DNA of 64,000 nt, taken from positions 13,675,281 through 13,739,280 of the forward strand of contig NC_059373.1 of assembly GCF_019703515.2 (NCBI RefSeq). The letters are read 5' to 3'. A program made the position numbers and the translations under genes. This DNA comes from Myxocyprinus asiaticus. Lineage: Eukaryota > Chordata > Actinopteri > Cypriniformes > Catostomidae. Numbering within the stretch: position 1 is the stretch's first letter; every line of letters begins with the position of its first letter. The notes below the pieces were generated by a model that worked only from the letters and a program-made list of their open reading frames with translations, was not told the DNA's origin and did not search any database. Of this stretch, positions 13,467 to 24,000 are shown one piece after another.

Positions 13467-13472
13467 TTTATT
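13467..13472 (-). promoter_or_regulatory. Candidate mrpl3 polyadenylation signal
   Basis: AATAAA on the minus strand, about 270 nt after the stop codon, would give a short 3' UTR. It is the first canonical hexamer I saw downstream; no transcript evidence is available here. Confidence 0.4.
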
Positions 13473-13738
13473 GTTTAAATCCAACATGACCCATACTTTC
13501 GACAGTTTGTGGGTGTTTGGTTTTACACAGATGTAAGAGAGTTAAGAATTTAGTCAGTATAACGCTAAACAGTGTGTATTTGTGTGTTGCTTGCCAAAAT
13601 CAGTCGCTTCTTAAGTTATTTTGCACCGTCTTTCAACTTCATAGGCGCCCTGCAACACTGAACCCACTAGACGCAAGACAGGTCAAGGGATCCATGTCTT
13701 TTCAGAGAGTGTAAGCAGAGTGTTGTGCAGTCATGACT

Positions 13739-13882
13739 TCATTCAGGGATGGGCTCTCCAAACTGGAACATGTCTTCATCGTAGAGGTCTTCAGGAAGCT
13801 CCTCGTCTCCATCAGCAAAGAACGTGGGGAAGGGTGGGTTCTTGTTCTTCACCACCCGATTGGGTAGAATTGTGTCTCTGAC
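13739..13882 (-). CDS. mrpl3: mrpl3 coding exon 10 (stop codon)
   Basis: 47 codons and TGA at 13741-13739. The tail is acidic ([19 protein letters not shown]), as in other MRPL3 proteins. Confidence 0.93.
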   Translation of the reverse strand, partial: VRDTILPNRVVKNKNPPFPTFFADGDEELPEDLYDEDMFQFGEPIPE

Positions 13883-16597
13883 CTGATCAGGCAAACATAA
13901 CCACAGCATTCAGGCAATTGGAATAGAACTTTGCTTAACACTGATGCAACATCTACTCCTGTTTGTCTAGATCATAGGTATGATGTTCCTCAACATTTGA
14001 CAAGGTATTATTATGTCATCCATCTATACTTTTGGAGACGTGAGCATGCAAGCACACTCTAAAAGACAGAATGCTGACAATATATGATTGATTTACTGAT
14101 GCCTTTTAATGCACTTTGTACCCACAAGCATCTCTCTGTATTGAAATGATGAATATCTCAATGAGCGTATGCAAGTGTGCCAAGGTCAGTGCTTGTGCTG
14201 GCATGGACAGTACAGTACAAAGCTCTTATTTTAGCTAAACACTGCTGAAAGTGAAGACAACAACAGAAAAAATGAAAGCGGAGATAGACACTCATGTACT
14301 CAGATGTTGAACTTTCGATCTTCACCTTCAAAAAGCAATTCCTCAGGACAAGTGTTTAAGACTTGCATACTTGTGTGTCTGAGAGGGGTTTTACCTTAAC
14401 CAGACAGTTGCGGTGGCCTGGTACTGAACCGTTGACATAAAGACCGTTATATTTGGTGTTCACTCTCCATATCTGCTGAGAGAAGAACTGAGTGAACCTA
14501 AAAATGAATACACACTATTCTCTCTCATGCATCTTCATTACACTGTGACATCAGGTCACTTTATAAATAGCCTAGGTGTGCTGAGGTTGCACTATTTTTA
14601 AGTAAATATTATAGTGTGCAGCTGAGCTTCGAAATTCTGCTCACTGTGTGCTGTTTGTATCTTGATATACTGTATGGGTAGGTGGTGCATGTACAAGGGA
14701 AAGTGTATATTTTGTGTGCTCCAACTGGTCACCATTCCTGTTAAGTTATTCACAATTATTTTACGACCTTTTACCACTAGTTCATTTAAATGGTTTTGAG
14801 TGAAAAATGAATTTTTAAACATACAAATATCCTGTGCAGTCTCTCAAGATCTTAAACACTGCAAAATGCTGTTTAAAATAGTTTTAGATGGAGTATAGCA
14901 TGTAATATCACAGAACATGAAAGTATGAAAGTAAGTGTGTGTGCATTCTGATTGGTGTACCTTTAAGCCATGAGCAGTGTCATAAACATTTCCCATCCTG
15001 CCTGGCATCTTCTTTCCTTTGAAAACTTTAGCTGGGTCCTACAAGTAAAGAGACACAGCCATCAAACATGCAAAGGTTACACTGAGGTCACACTAAACTC
15101 TTAAAGCAAAGCTCTCTTGAGAGACCGGACAGGACAGTTACTTTTATGGCTGCCCGAAAGGATTGACATGAAACTTCTCAGACTGAGAAAAGCCCTCAAT
15201 CTAAAAAAACATCCAGTCAGAGACACTGCACTGCAGAATGCATTTTGTGGTCCTGGGAAGACATTCAATTAATTCTGTAGCACATCTGACAAAATGTCAA
15301 GTCAGCATTGAATTTTGGCCTCCTATTTTGCAAAAGCTCAGCTAGATATGAAAGAAATCTTCTGGGTTAAATACAAATTAATTGGTTATCAACATTTGTA
15401 CGATCACCCCATAAACTTCCACAGTAAGTGGATTTCTGTCAATCTATTCTTTTCTGTGGCAAAATGATAGTTTCATTTTTATTTAACCCATTTATTCGAT
15501 GGAAAATATCCTCATGAAAACTCACTTTTTGCTGCAGCAAAAGTGTGACTGCAGAGCCCACTTGGATGAATTGACGTTCATACATTGTATCCACAACACA
15601 TGAACACACTCACCCCTCCTGGTCCCAAAGATCCTGGCCTCCTGTGTGTCTTAGTTTGGCCGTGAGAAGCAGGCTGACCTTTGAACCCCCAGCGCTTCAT
15701 TACACCTTGAAAACCTTTTCCAATGCTGCAATAAAAAAGCATTTTTAATAAGACGTAAACAAAACACCATTTTGTTTTTATATGCTGTGTAACAACATTA
15801 GAGATAAAGTATGTGGATGAAGCTGCAGACAGAGAGAATCTCAGGTGTGAAATAGTGCTGGCAAGACTGAGACACTATAGGCATCTTTACACAGCTAAGT
15901 TATGCCTGATCTGTTCCTGCTTAAATTTATGTAAAGATGCAAAAGCCAATCTAAATTAAGCCTGCTCTGACCCACCTCAGCCCTTAGTATCAAATTCAAT
16001 TCTGATGCTGCTTTGGTTCTGTGTAAATGAAATGCAGCATCAGAGCAGCCTTAAACTTTCTTGTTGTCATGGAGCATATATATACAGTACTGTGCAAAAG
16101 TCTTAGGCACATAAGATGTTTCACAAAAGCATTTGTCTAAGGTGGTTATTTATATATTCAGCTTTCGTGTGTCAATAGGAAATATAAATGTTAGACTCAC
16201 AAACATTACTTTTGCAAATAGAAAAGATTTGAATAGAAGAACAGGGAGCCCTGCAACAGATGTCATGGCCCTCACAAATCCCCCCACCGAACATTGTGTC
16301 TGTCTGAGATTACATAAAGAGACAGAAGTAATTGAGACAGCCCAAGTAGATAGAAGAACTGTGGTGAATTCTCCAAGAAGCTTGGAACATCCTATCTGCC
16401 AACAACCAAGAAAAACTATGTCCTGGTGTACCTGGTGATGTTTTAAAGGCAAAGGTGGTCACACCAAATATTGGTTTAGTTTTTTTTATGTTTATTGGAC
16501 ATTGTATGACATTAAGTGATAAATAAAAACTATTTATTTCATTATTTTTGAAGACATCCTCACTATGCAACATTTTTCTCAAGTGCCTAAAACAGTA

Positions 16598-16671
<74 letters not shown>

Positions 16672-19600
16672 TTTTAATTAAAATTATACATTTATATTTT
16701 CATTCATTTCATATTTATAGATTTTTTTAATTGATATTTAAAACAATAATTTCATAACATTACTTATGCAGTTGTTATTGCAGTGTAAATGCACAAAAAA
16801 TAAATATTGTGAAGTATTTTAGAATATAGTTCCTTTTCTAGAATTCAATGAGAAAAGCAGAAATGACAGTCAACTATTGTGAAATGACAATCACAACAAC
16901 AAAACAGAACATTGCCAAAAGTAAATTCAGTTTCATTATTATTATTATTATTTTTTAGTTTCAGTTTCATTATTAATATAACATTATTATCAATGACCTA
17001 AAGGTTGAAGAAACATATTGATCTCTCTGTGGTTTTCAAAGGTCTTTTTCTCAACTATAATCAAGTGATCAATCTGTTTAGAAAGAAAATCTCAGGCTGA
17101 TTTACTGCAGAAAGAACTGAAGTGGCTCTCAGCCAGCCCTGTCATCCTGCCCCTGAGATTCGCAAACTCATTTTCTGATGAGGAGACGAGGCTCTTGGAA
17201 TTAGGTGGATGAGAGGGGAGGGCGTAAGCAAGGACAGAAAGATGCATATTTTTGCTGACCAAAATATCAGTCAGTCATGCTTTTCAGCTCTTGAAAAATG
17301 CATTTCACTCTGAATCCCTCTAAGCCAGAGCAAGAAAACAATATTTCTGCGACAAAACTTGCCATCAACTTAAAAGTATCTACAAATGAGGTCTATGGTA
17401 TAATCATAAAGCCATAAAACTGCAAAACGTAAGATTCCCATAAAAAAAAAAAATGTTGTGTTAACACTCCATATGTATTGTTGACTCACGTTTTGGCTGT
17501 GATGTCCACATACTGGCCTGGACAAAAGTGAGCTGCATATAGAGGAGTACCTAAAAACAAAACAAAACCAAACAAAACACAAACCCAAGACAAAAACAAA
17601 AACAAACCAAACCAAACCCAGAATAAAACAAACAAACAAAAAAAACAAAAAACAAACAAAGATGAAACAAACAAAAAACAAAAACAAACATAAACCAAAA
17701 ACAAAACAAGAACATTAGTGTAACAGACATCATGAGCTGTGCAAATGTGAAAATATGAGTATGATACTGAAATTATTCCAATTATTTATCTGGTAAAGAA
17801 AGAGTTCTGGCAAGTGAAGTTACCTGGTTTGATGATAGCATTGTCTGACACACAAAATGTGGTGATTTTCTGTTTAGGAGGAATTCCTGCATTCCGGAAA
17901 ATCTCTAAATATCCCTCTGCCCTCTGAGAGAGAGATAGATTGAGTTTCAGTTACTTCAAGTTATCTGCTAACTTTTATAATCCTAGTTCTTAAAAAAAAG
18001 GAGAAAAAAAAAGTTAAATAAGAGAAAAGGAGAGGAACTGAACAGAGAGAAAGAGAATACATTAAAGTCAAACTGCTCTGCTGTGTTTTGGGAGTGGATT
18101 GACTGAATCAGGAGAGACTGAAGGCTCATACTGAAGGTCAGGACAATGGACAATTGCAGTTCAACCTCACTTTGTGGCAGCTGTCATGTACAGAGACACG
18201 ACCACACAGGCCTATTCTCAAATGTATAAAAAATTAAATAAAAAAAAAGTCTTACTGACAGAATTTTTCTTTTGAAAACCCCATTGAACAGTATATTTCA
18301 GCTGTTTAAAAAAATATCTCCCTCAATTATGTCTTGTCACTGCTACCCTTTTCTTTTTTAGGAACAAATTTCACTAACACCCTGTCTACATGAACGACAT
18401 GACACGACATTCTGAACCATTTAATTTGTGCAGCGCAAAATGGAACGGTACACCCATTTACTGTCAGAGCAACGGACGCGCTGCGATGGACGCTTCCATT
18501 GTAGACAGCATCATTGATTATAATGGATTCTATTGCTTTTGACGCAATGTGCCGCTCGTGTCAGGTGTAGACAGGGTGTAAGAGAGAAAGACGAGCGAGA
18601 GAGTTAGATAGGGAGCAACTTATCCACCATCATGGTGCTGAAGCCAGTGCCCAATCTGGAACCATTCTTTCCACAACAAGATAATTTTTTAAAAGAAAAA
18701 CAAATCAGTCTGATAAGAGCCATGTATAAACAAAAATTAACAAATTTTAAAAAAATGATCTCCCATTAAAACCAAGAAGTTGTCTGCGCATTCAATTGAT
18801 GGCAAAGTTCTTTTTCTAATTTTATTTGTAATAACTTCTCACCGCTGCATTAAAAGCAGCTTGGGATTGCACAAAGAGACTTTGGATGTTAAAATATGTT
18901 CTCAAATCTAATAAAATTGATAAACAAAGATCATAATACAGTAACAGTCACTTATGTAGTCAATTGGCTCTCAGATCAGTGGAAACATGGGCCAGTTCTG
19001 ATACAGGTTCACAGGTGCAAAAGGGGTAGGAGAGAAACCATGAAAAAGGAGCAGCGAGAGAAGAATAAAATGAGAAAGTTGCTCAAAAGATGAGCAGACT
19101 TGCCTCCCATTTTAATTTCCCCAAACGCACATGCAAACACACTCACAGACACACACAGGTCACCTCTACATATACTGAGAGCTCAGTAATTTCTCTCTAG
19201 GAGCTCTTCAGTTCTTATTATCCTCCCTCTCCAGAGAAGCACAAAAGCTAGTCTATTATCCAGTTCCACTTCAGAGAGGTCAAGGATCACAGGAAGGGTG
19301 AGGGAACAGAAGGGTAGAGATACTGACCACAGCAGTCCGATTAAAAATAGTTACTCACGTGAAACGGAGAGATGCTTTTTCCTCCCACAACAAGAGCTGC
19401 TGTGCGGCCATCAAACTCTTCTTTGGATAGGTGTTTTACCACATGACAATCCTGGACCTGAGAGAGAGGTTTTGGTGTGTTCATGTCACATTTGATTGAG
19501 ATGTAAATATATATATATCATGTACCATCACAGTATCCCTCTAGTCCATGGATCTGCCCTACCCAAGATTGATTCTGGTGTTATCAGCTAAGATCTTTAA

Positions 19601-22600
19601 AGGATTAGTTCACCCGAAAATGAAACTTCTGTCAGTTAGTCCCCTCATGACATTCAAAACCTATATGACTTTCTTAGATAGAAAAGGAGATTCTCAGGAA
19701 GCTCTTTTCAACACAAATCAGAGAGTGAGTTTCAGCGAAACATTACCACAAAAAGCTATCATATGGCTTCAGAAGACTTGGAATATAGTGCATATGTCAT
19801 ATGGACTACTTTTATGGTCCTTTTTTGTCCTTTCTGGAGTTTGACAACCCCTGGTAACAGCATGCTTTTATTGTATGGAAAAGAGCAGCATAAACATTCT
19901 TCAAAATTTCTCATTTTGTGTTCCATCGAAGAAAGTCATATGAGTCTAAAATGATAAGAGGGTGAGTAAATGATAAAGTATGCATTTTATTGGGTGAACT
20001 ATTCCTTTAACCACTTTTTTTGTTTTTCTACCCTGGTCATTCCTAAATTCCATGTGCTTAATGCTAGGGATGCACCGATATGTAAATTTGTCTGATACCT
20101 TATAACCGATAATTCAGTGTTTTTGAAGGCCGATAACCAATATATTTACCTATAAATCTATATCTGGATCTAAATCTACATTTTGTGTAACTGATTACAA
20201 AAACAAAAGGCACACCTTATAAAGCCACATCCGGAGCACTTCTAATGAAATCATCATGTAAAGTGGATTATTGTTTTTATTTTAAAACAACTTCAAGTGC
20301 AGAAAACAAGAAACCTGCAAGACACATCTAAAACTTTTAAATCATTTACCTACTTTGAGCAAGTCAAATAAAGAAATTTTACATTCCTATGGCCAACTTC
20401 CTTTTATTTAAAATAGCATAATGACTACAATTTAAAATTAATTTGATGAGTGAGCTACTTTTGTAAATAAAGTGCATTGCACCAGTGAAAAGACAAAACT
20501 AAGGAATGCAAACAAGTCTCAAACTCACTGTAAACACAACAATATGCTTTAACATACAAAGAGAAAAAAAGAAACAAAATGCATGTGACATAAATATTGT
20601 ATAATGAAGTGTTTACTCAGATCCAGTATGATCCTCTAAAGCAAAGCCAGAAGGCACCAATCAAAACCCACATGGCGAGTAGCAGTGTTGTAGTCAAGTC
20701 ATTAGATCTCGAGTCCGAGTCCTCACTGCTCAAGTCCGAGTCCAAGTCACCAATATTGTGTCCGAGTCGAGTTGCCAATAACTGCATACAAGTCCGAGTT
20801 ACGAGTCCTTGTTTATGTAATAAAATAAGCAAAAAAAAAAAAAAAAAAATCACAATTCTGTTGCCATTTTAAGTTGAGGCGTGCGCGCACACACACACAC
20901 ACACACACACAGCCTTTCAAAGTGTATTGTACAAGAAACCATACAAGCAATAACAATATCATCTCTGTAGGTTTTTTTTTTTTTTTTTATGTTACTTGAA
21001 TGTTTGATATTGCTTTTAGAAACTTTAAGCAGTTTTCTTCATTTGTTTCTTTGTTCCTATTTTAGTACTAACTGTTTCTTGGTCTTGAATAATTGAGAAC
21101 TTAAAATTCTATCTATCTATATATATCACAATGTTTTATATAGGCCTATACAATAATCAAGGGAATAAAAAAATGAGATGTCAGAAAAATAACTTTCCAC
21201 TGTAAACAACAGTGCCTTCTTGCCATTTATTTGAAGTTTATTTATTTAATTATTTTTTCTCAGGTATTGTCCTCTAGTGTTATATGATCAAAATTCATTA
21301 TAATTCAGACGCTGGTGCAATTAACATGATTTTTCATGGATGGATGGATGTTTGTCCTTTTAACAATGGGATTACTCAACTGTTTTAGCCTACATTTGTG
21401 ATAAACTCACATCACACGAGCCAGTCTCTGTCTCTATTTAAACTGCACCTGTCATAAACGCATGAACACGCATCAACATGATCTTATGTTCCCGTTATAA
21501 TTATAACTCGTAATAATGATTTACGATTTTGTACCACATATTTTTGAATTTTCCAAGTATGTGCCACCACATAGATTCTGAAAAATCCTTTATGCGTTCT
21601 AGACAATTTTGTGCAGGTAAGTTTTCTTCTGAGGTGAAAGTTTTGAGAGGACTTAAGTCGCAACATGTTTTTTGTTAACGGTTTCTGTCATTTGATTTGC
21701 TCATGTCTCTTATATTGTCAGTGAGCATCAGAATATCATTCTTACAGTACGACTTTAACCATGTATTATGCACCACCGACCAAATGGTGAGTTGATTCCT
21801 CAAACTCCGGTATTCTCCCTCACAATACCACGTCTACAGAGGCAGAATATTTGTATAAATAAACAGAGGCAGCTATTTTGCGTTATAATAGGTTTGCGAG
21901 TACACATGACATGTTTTGAGTGGCACACGCACTCTCTGAACGGGAGTAGGGAGATTTGAGAGTGCACATCCAGTTGAGTGAAAGCAAGGAAATCCGCAAC
22001 TGGTACATGGCATGACATGCATGCAAAGTCAGAATGCACCCAATGCTCGAGTCCAAGTCCAAGTCATTAGTGTTCAAGTTCGAGACAAGTCACCAATATC
22101 GAGACTCGAGTCCGAGTCCTGGACTCAAGTACTACAACACTGGCGAGTACCATGTGCCTGAAAAAAACATTATTTATCGGCCAAATTTTCTTATCGGAAC
22201 AATAACCGATAACTTTAAAATTCACATTTAATCGGCCGATACTGATATGGCCACCGATATATTGTGCATCCCTACTTAATGCTAATTTTCCAGTTAGAAT
22301 AACAGACACGACAGTGACATGAACTTGGGCCCATCAGGCTGTTCTACCTGCAGCATGGTCACTACGTGTCTCTCTCCAGACTTGGTCCACACAGGCATCA
22401 TTCCGAGTTTAACAGCCACTACGCCAACCCTCCGACTCCCTAAGGATATGCAGATTATTCAATCCTTACAGATTCAATATCCATGAAACCATGATAACAG
22501 TTAGATTACTCGGGTATTCATATAAAACAATACAATAATGAGCCAAATGCTATCATCTTAGCAGAACTCCTCCTTTAGGGCTGGAGATGAAATTAAAACA

Positions 22601-23871
22601 TCAGACTCCAGAGTTGGGGTGACCCACCTTCCACCCATTCATGTCTGGGCCAGGGTTCATCCTTAAGGGGGTTGAGTTTGTCTGTCACCTGTTGTCTGTA
22701 TTCCTCCCCAATAGTCTTTTTTTAGAAAAGAAGCATTATCTTCTGTGAGGTGATCATCCCACCATGTGTCTGTCTGATGGGTCCTTACACACTGAACGAA
22801 AGGGGCTCTGATGAAAAAGATGAAACAGACAGCGGTATGATGGAAACTGTTAGTATCAGGCTAGGTGGTTGGACTTCATGGTGCCTGCTGACAATGCTTA
22901 CGTTTTAAGAATTTAAAGGAATAGTTCACCCAAAAATGAAAACTCTCTTATTATTTACTCACCCTCATGCCATCCCAGATGTGTATGAACTTTCTTCTGC
23001 ACAAACAAAGGTTTTTAGAAGATTATCTCAGCTCTGTAGGTCCATTCAATGAAAGTGAATGGTGGCCAGAACTTTGAAGTTTCAAAAAGGAGATAAAGTC
23101 AGCATAAAAGTAATAGGTTTAAGTTTTAATGGTTTTGGGGTGAGAACAGACCAAAATACAACTCATTTTTCACTATACATCTTGTTATTGCAATCTCTAG
23201 GACGATCATGATTTCAAGCTTGATTACACTTCCTAGTGCTTGACGCATGTGCGGAGCGCTAGATGATGCTAGGAAGTGTAATCGAGCTTGAAATCATGAT
23301 GGTCAAGGAGACTTCAGACATCAAGATTTATAGTGAAAATTTAGTTATATTTTGGTATGTTCTCCCCCAAACATGGTAAAATCACTTCAGAAGACATGGA
23401 TTAAACCACTGATGTTGTCTGGATTACTTTTACACTGCCTTTGTGCTTTTTGGAGCTTCAAAGGTCTGGCCAATGTTCACTTGAATTGTATGGATCTACA
23501 GGCATGAAATATTCATCTAAAATCTTCGTTTGTGTCCAGCAGAAGAAAGAAAGTCATAAACAACTGGGATGGCATGATGGTGAGTAAATTATGAGAGAAT
23601 TATCATTTTTGGGTGAACTGTTAACTGAACACTTTAGTTAAATAACTGAATAAAGAGCAAAAACGAATTTACAAACACAATGTTTTACATATTTTCTGTA
23701 TATGTGAGATCAAATATGTTGTTAAGTTACAGGTAAGTCACCTTTATGTTGTTTATGTGAAAACGTTGTCAAATACCTTTCTAGTGTTGCTCCAGTTCTG
23801 CAAAAGCTTCCTTGCGCTCCTCTTATTAAACAATCACCAAGCCTGAAAAACCTACACGTCCATGCTGCCAT
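13739..23871 (-). CDS. mrpl3: Mitochondrial ribosomal protein L3 (uL3m), complete, 10 coding exons
   Basis: Nuclear-encoded protein of the large subunit of the mitochondrial ribosome; uL3 proteins reach from the subunit surface towards the peptidyl-transferase centre. Coding exons, in gene order: 23871-23777, 22807-22628, 22439-22348, 19457-19359, 17923-17824, 17550-17490, 15725-15614, 15038-14961, 14475-14395 and 13882-13739. All have AG/GT borders and consecutive phases, giving about 346 residues, close to what I recall for human MRPL3 (348). The N-terminus ([12 protein letters not shown]) is rich in Arg and hydrophobic residues, as expected of a mitochondrial presequence. The uL3 signature ([15 protein letters not shown], then [11 protein letters not shown]) lies in exon 7. 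The C-terminus is acidic ([14 protein letters not shown]), as in other MRPL3 proteins. One oddity: exon 2 carries an extra A in a homopolymer that breaks the frame. Identity is very secure; whether this allele is intact is not. Confidence 0.93.
14395..14475 (-). CDS. mrpl3: mrpl3 coding exon 9
   Basis: 27 whole codons: [20 protein letters not shown] followed by HRNCLVK. A second AG three bases further in (exon from 14472) is an equally legal acceptor that would drop one codon. The donor is GTAAAACC. Confidence 0.92.
14961..15038 (-). CDS. mrpl3: mrpl3 coding exon 8
   Basis: 26 whole codons: [20 protein letters not shown] followed by TAHGLK. The KMPGxMGN motif is typical of bacterial-type uL3. 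Confidence 0.93.
15614..15725 (-). CDS. mrpl3: mrpl3 coding exon 7 (uL3 signature)
   Basis: Encodes [20 protein letters not shown] and then [17 protein letters not shown]. This Gly/Lys/Arg-rich loop is the ribosomal protein L3 signature and contacts rRNA near the catalytic centre. Confidence 0.95.
16085..16600. mobile_element. Tc1-like remnant in an mrpl3 intron
   Basis: Inverted ends CAGTACTGTGCAAAAGTCTT and AAGTGCCTAAAACAGTACTG. The interior contains decayed plus-strand transposase C-terminus text shared with 35121-35515. It is followed by a (TA)31 run. Internally deleted and non-coding. It sits in the intron between exons 6 and 7. Confidence 0.75.
16601..16662. repeat. (TA)31 microsatellite
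   Basis: Uninterrupted TA dinucleotides next to the Tc1 remnant, followed by a T-run. Confidence 0.95.
17490..17550 (-). CDS. mrpl3: mrpl3 coding exon 6
   Basis: 61-nt exon encoding [20 protein letters not shown], which is near-invariant in MRPL3. Its acceptor is preceded in the sense direction by an unusual ~155-nt T/G-rich tract. Confidence 0.93.
17552..17710. repeat. CAAAA/CAAAC-rich simple sequence abutting mrpl3 exon 6
   Basis: About 155 bp made almost entirely of A and C on the plus strand. In the sense direction it is a T/G tract running directly into the acceptor at 17551. Confidence 0.85.
17824..17923 (-). CDS. mrpl3: mrpl3 coding exon 5
   Basis: 33 codons plus one base. It encodes [19 protein letters not shown] and ends NAIIKP; the split Gly codon joins exon 6 in phase. 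Confidence 0.92.
18105..18171. repeat. 67-bp segment, identical inverted copy at 25626-25692
   Basis: It begins GAATCAGGAGAGACTGAAGG and ends CAGTTCAACCTCACT. Every base matches the reverse complement of 25626-25692, and both flanks diverge at once. It lies in the intron between mrpl3 exons 4 and 5. Its identity is unknown. Confidence 0.85.
19359..19457 (-). CDS. mrpl3: mrpl3 coding exon 4
   Basis: 33 whole codons beginning [15 protein letters not shown] and ending GGKSISPFH. The donor is GTGAGTAA and the acceptor follows a pyrimidine-rich tract. The intron upstream of it (19458-22347) holds the nested hAT pair. Confidence 0.92.
19597..20010. mobile_element. Foldback element copy (TTAA ends)
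   Basis: Begins TTAAAGGATTAGTTCACCCG and ends GGGTGAACTATTCCTTTAA. Short, non-coding, same family as 354-1445. Confidence 0.75.
20683..22142. mobile_element. hAT element nested inside the outer hAT
   Basis: Perfect terminal inverted repeats CAGTGTTGTAGT / ACTACAACACTG. Flanks GCGAGTAG (20675-20682) and GCGAGTAC (22143-22150) match at 7 of 8 bases. Subterminal arrays of (C)GAGTCC and CAAGTCC motifs lie at both ends in direct orientation. No transposase frame found. 1460 bp. Confidence 0.85.
20889..20912. repeat. (CA)12 microsatellite with a GTGCGCGC leader
   Basis: Alternating purine-pyrimidine run inside the nested hAT. Confidence 0.9.
22348..22439 (-). CDS. mrpl3: mrpl3 coding exon 3
   Basis: It encodes [20 protein letters not shown] followed by [10 protein letters not shown], the conserved start of the uL3 fold. 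It has a phase-1 entry, ends on a whole codon, and the donor is GTAGAAC. Confidence 0.93.
22628..22807 (-). CDS. mrpl3: mrpl3 coding exon 2, with a 1-base homopolymer frameshift
   Basis: The exon encodes a segment with [11 protein letters not shown] and, after the break, PLKDEPWP; both match conserved stretches of MRPL3. The exon is 180 nt, whereas 179 nt would keep the phase. The surplus base lies in the seven-A run (forward T-run 22717-22723): the upstream half reads in one frame and the downstream half in another. Acceptor and donor are normal. See findings. Confidence 0.88.
22913..23624. mobile_element. Foldback element copy with a strong central palindrome
   Basis: Starts TTAAAGGAATAGTTCACCCA. 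Its right arm carries the inverted form (GGGTGAACTG), followed by TTAA. Arms extend nearly to the centre, where 23205-23236 and 23269-23300 pair over 32 bases with one mismatch. Confidence 0.8.
23777..23871 (-). CDS. mrpl3: mrpl3 coding exon 1 (start codon, presequence)
   Basis: The ATG is at 23871-23869. 31 codons plus two bases precede the donor GTATTTG. Translation begins [20 protein letters not shown], an Arg-rich and nearly acid-free leader. The split codon AG|A joins exon 2 in phase. This start was chosen because the resulting length matches the family and the leader looks like a mitochondrial presequence. Confidence 0.85.
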
Positions 23872-23991
23872 CGTTATTATTTACAAGGTTCAAACAACAC
23901 AACACATAACAGTTAAATCATTCAGACAGACCGCAACATTGTGTCAGGCATGTCTCGTGTGTTTGTCCTGCTCGAGAATGTCATTCCCTTA

Positions 23992-24000
23992 ATTTCCGGT
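23992..24000 (-). promoter_or_regulatory. Candidate ETS/GABP (NRF-2) site upstream of mrpl3
   Basis: The minus strand reads ACCGGAAAT about 120 bp upstream of the mrpl3 ATG. GABP sites of this form are common in TATA-less promoters of nuclear genes for mitochondrial proteins. No convincing TATA box is seen. One short motif is weak evidence on its own. Confidence 0.4.

Larger units (their letters stand above)
20065..22274. mobile_element. hAT element (outer), interrupted by a second hAT
   Basis: Ends TAGGGATGCACCGATAT and GTGCATCCCTA are inverted. The exact 8-bp duplication CTTAATGC stands at 20057-20064 and 22275-22282. Subterminal TCGGCCGATA-like repeats occur at both ends. No transposase frame remains. 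It lies in the intron between mrpl3 exons 3 and 4. Confidence 0.88.

Noticed and set aside
15130..15190. Additional mrpl3 exon between exons 7 and 8
   Set aside because: Exon 7 joins exon 8 in phase with conserved sequence on both sides; nothing here matches the family.
16133..16438. 101-codon frame in mrpl3 intron as a host exon
   Set aside because: It lies inside a Tc1 remnant whose second copy (35121-35515) carries the same text with stops.
17370..17733. Phe/Val/Cys-rich minus-strand frames, as a possible membrane protein
   Set aside because: They are translations of the T/G-rich simple repeat next to mrpl3 exon 6 and run into the exon out of frame.
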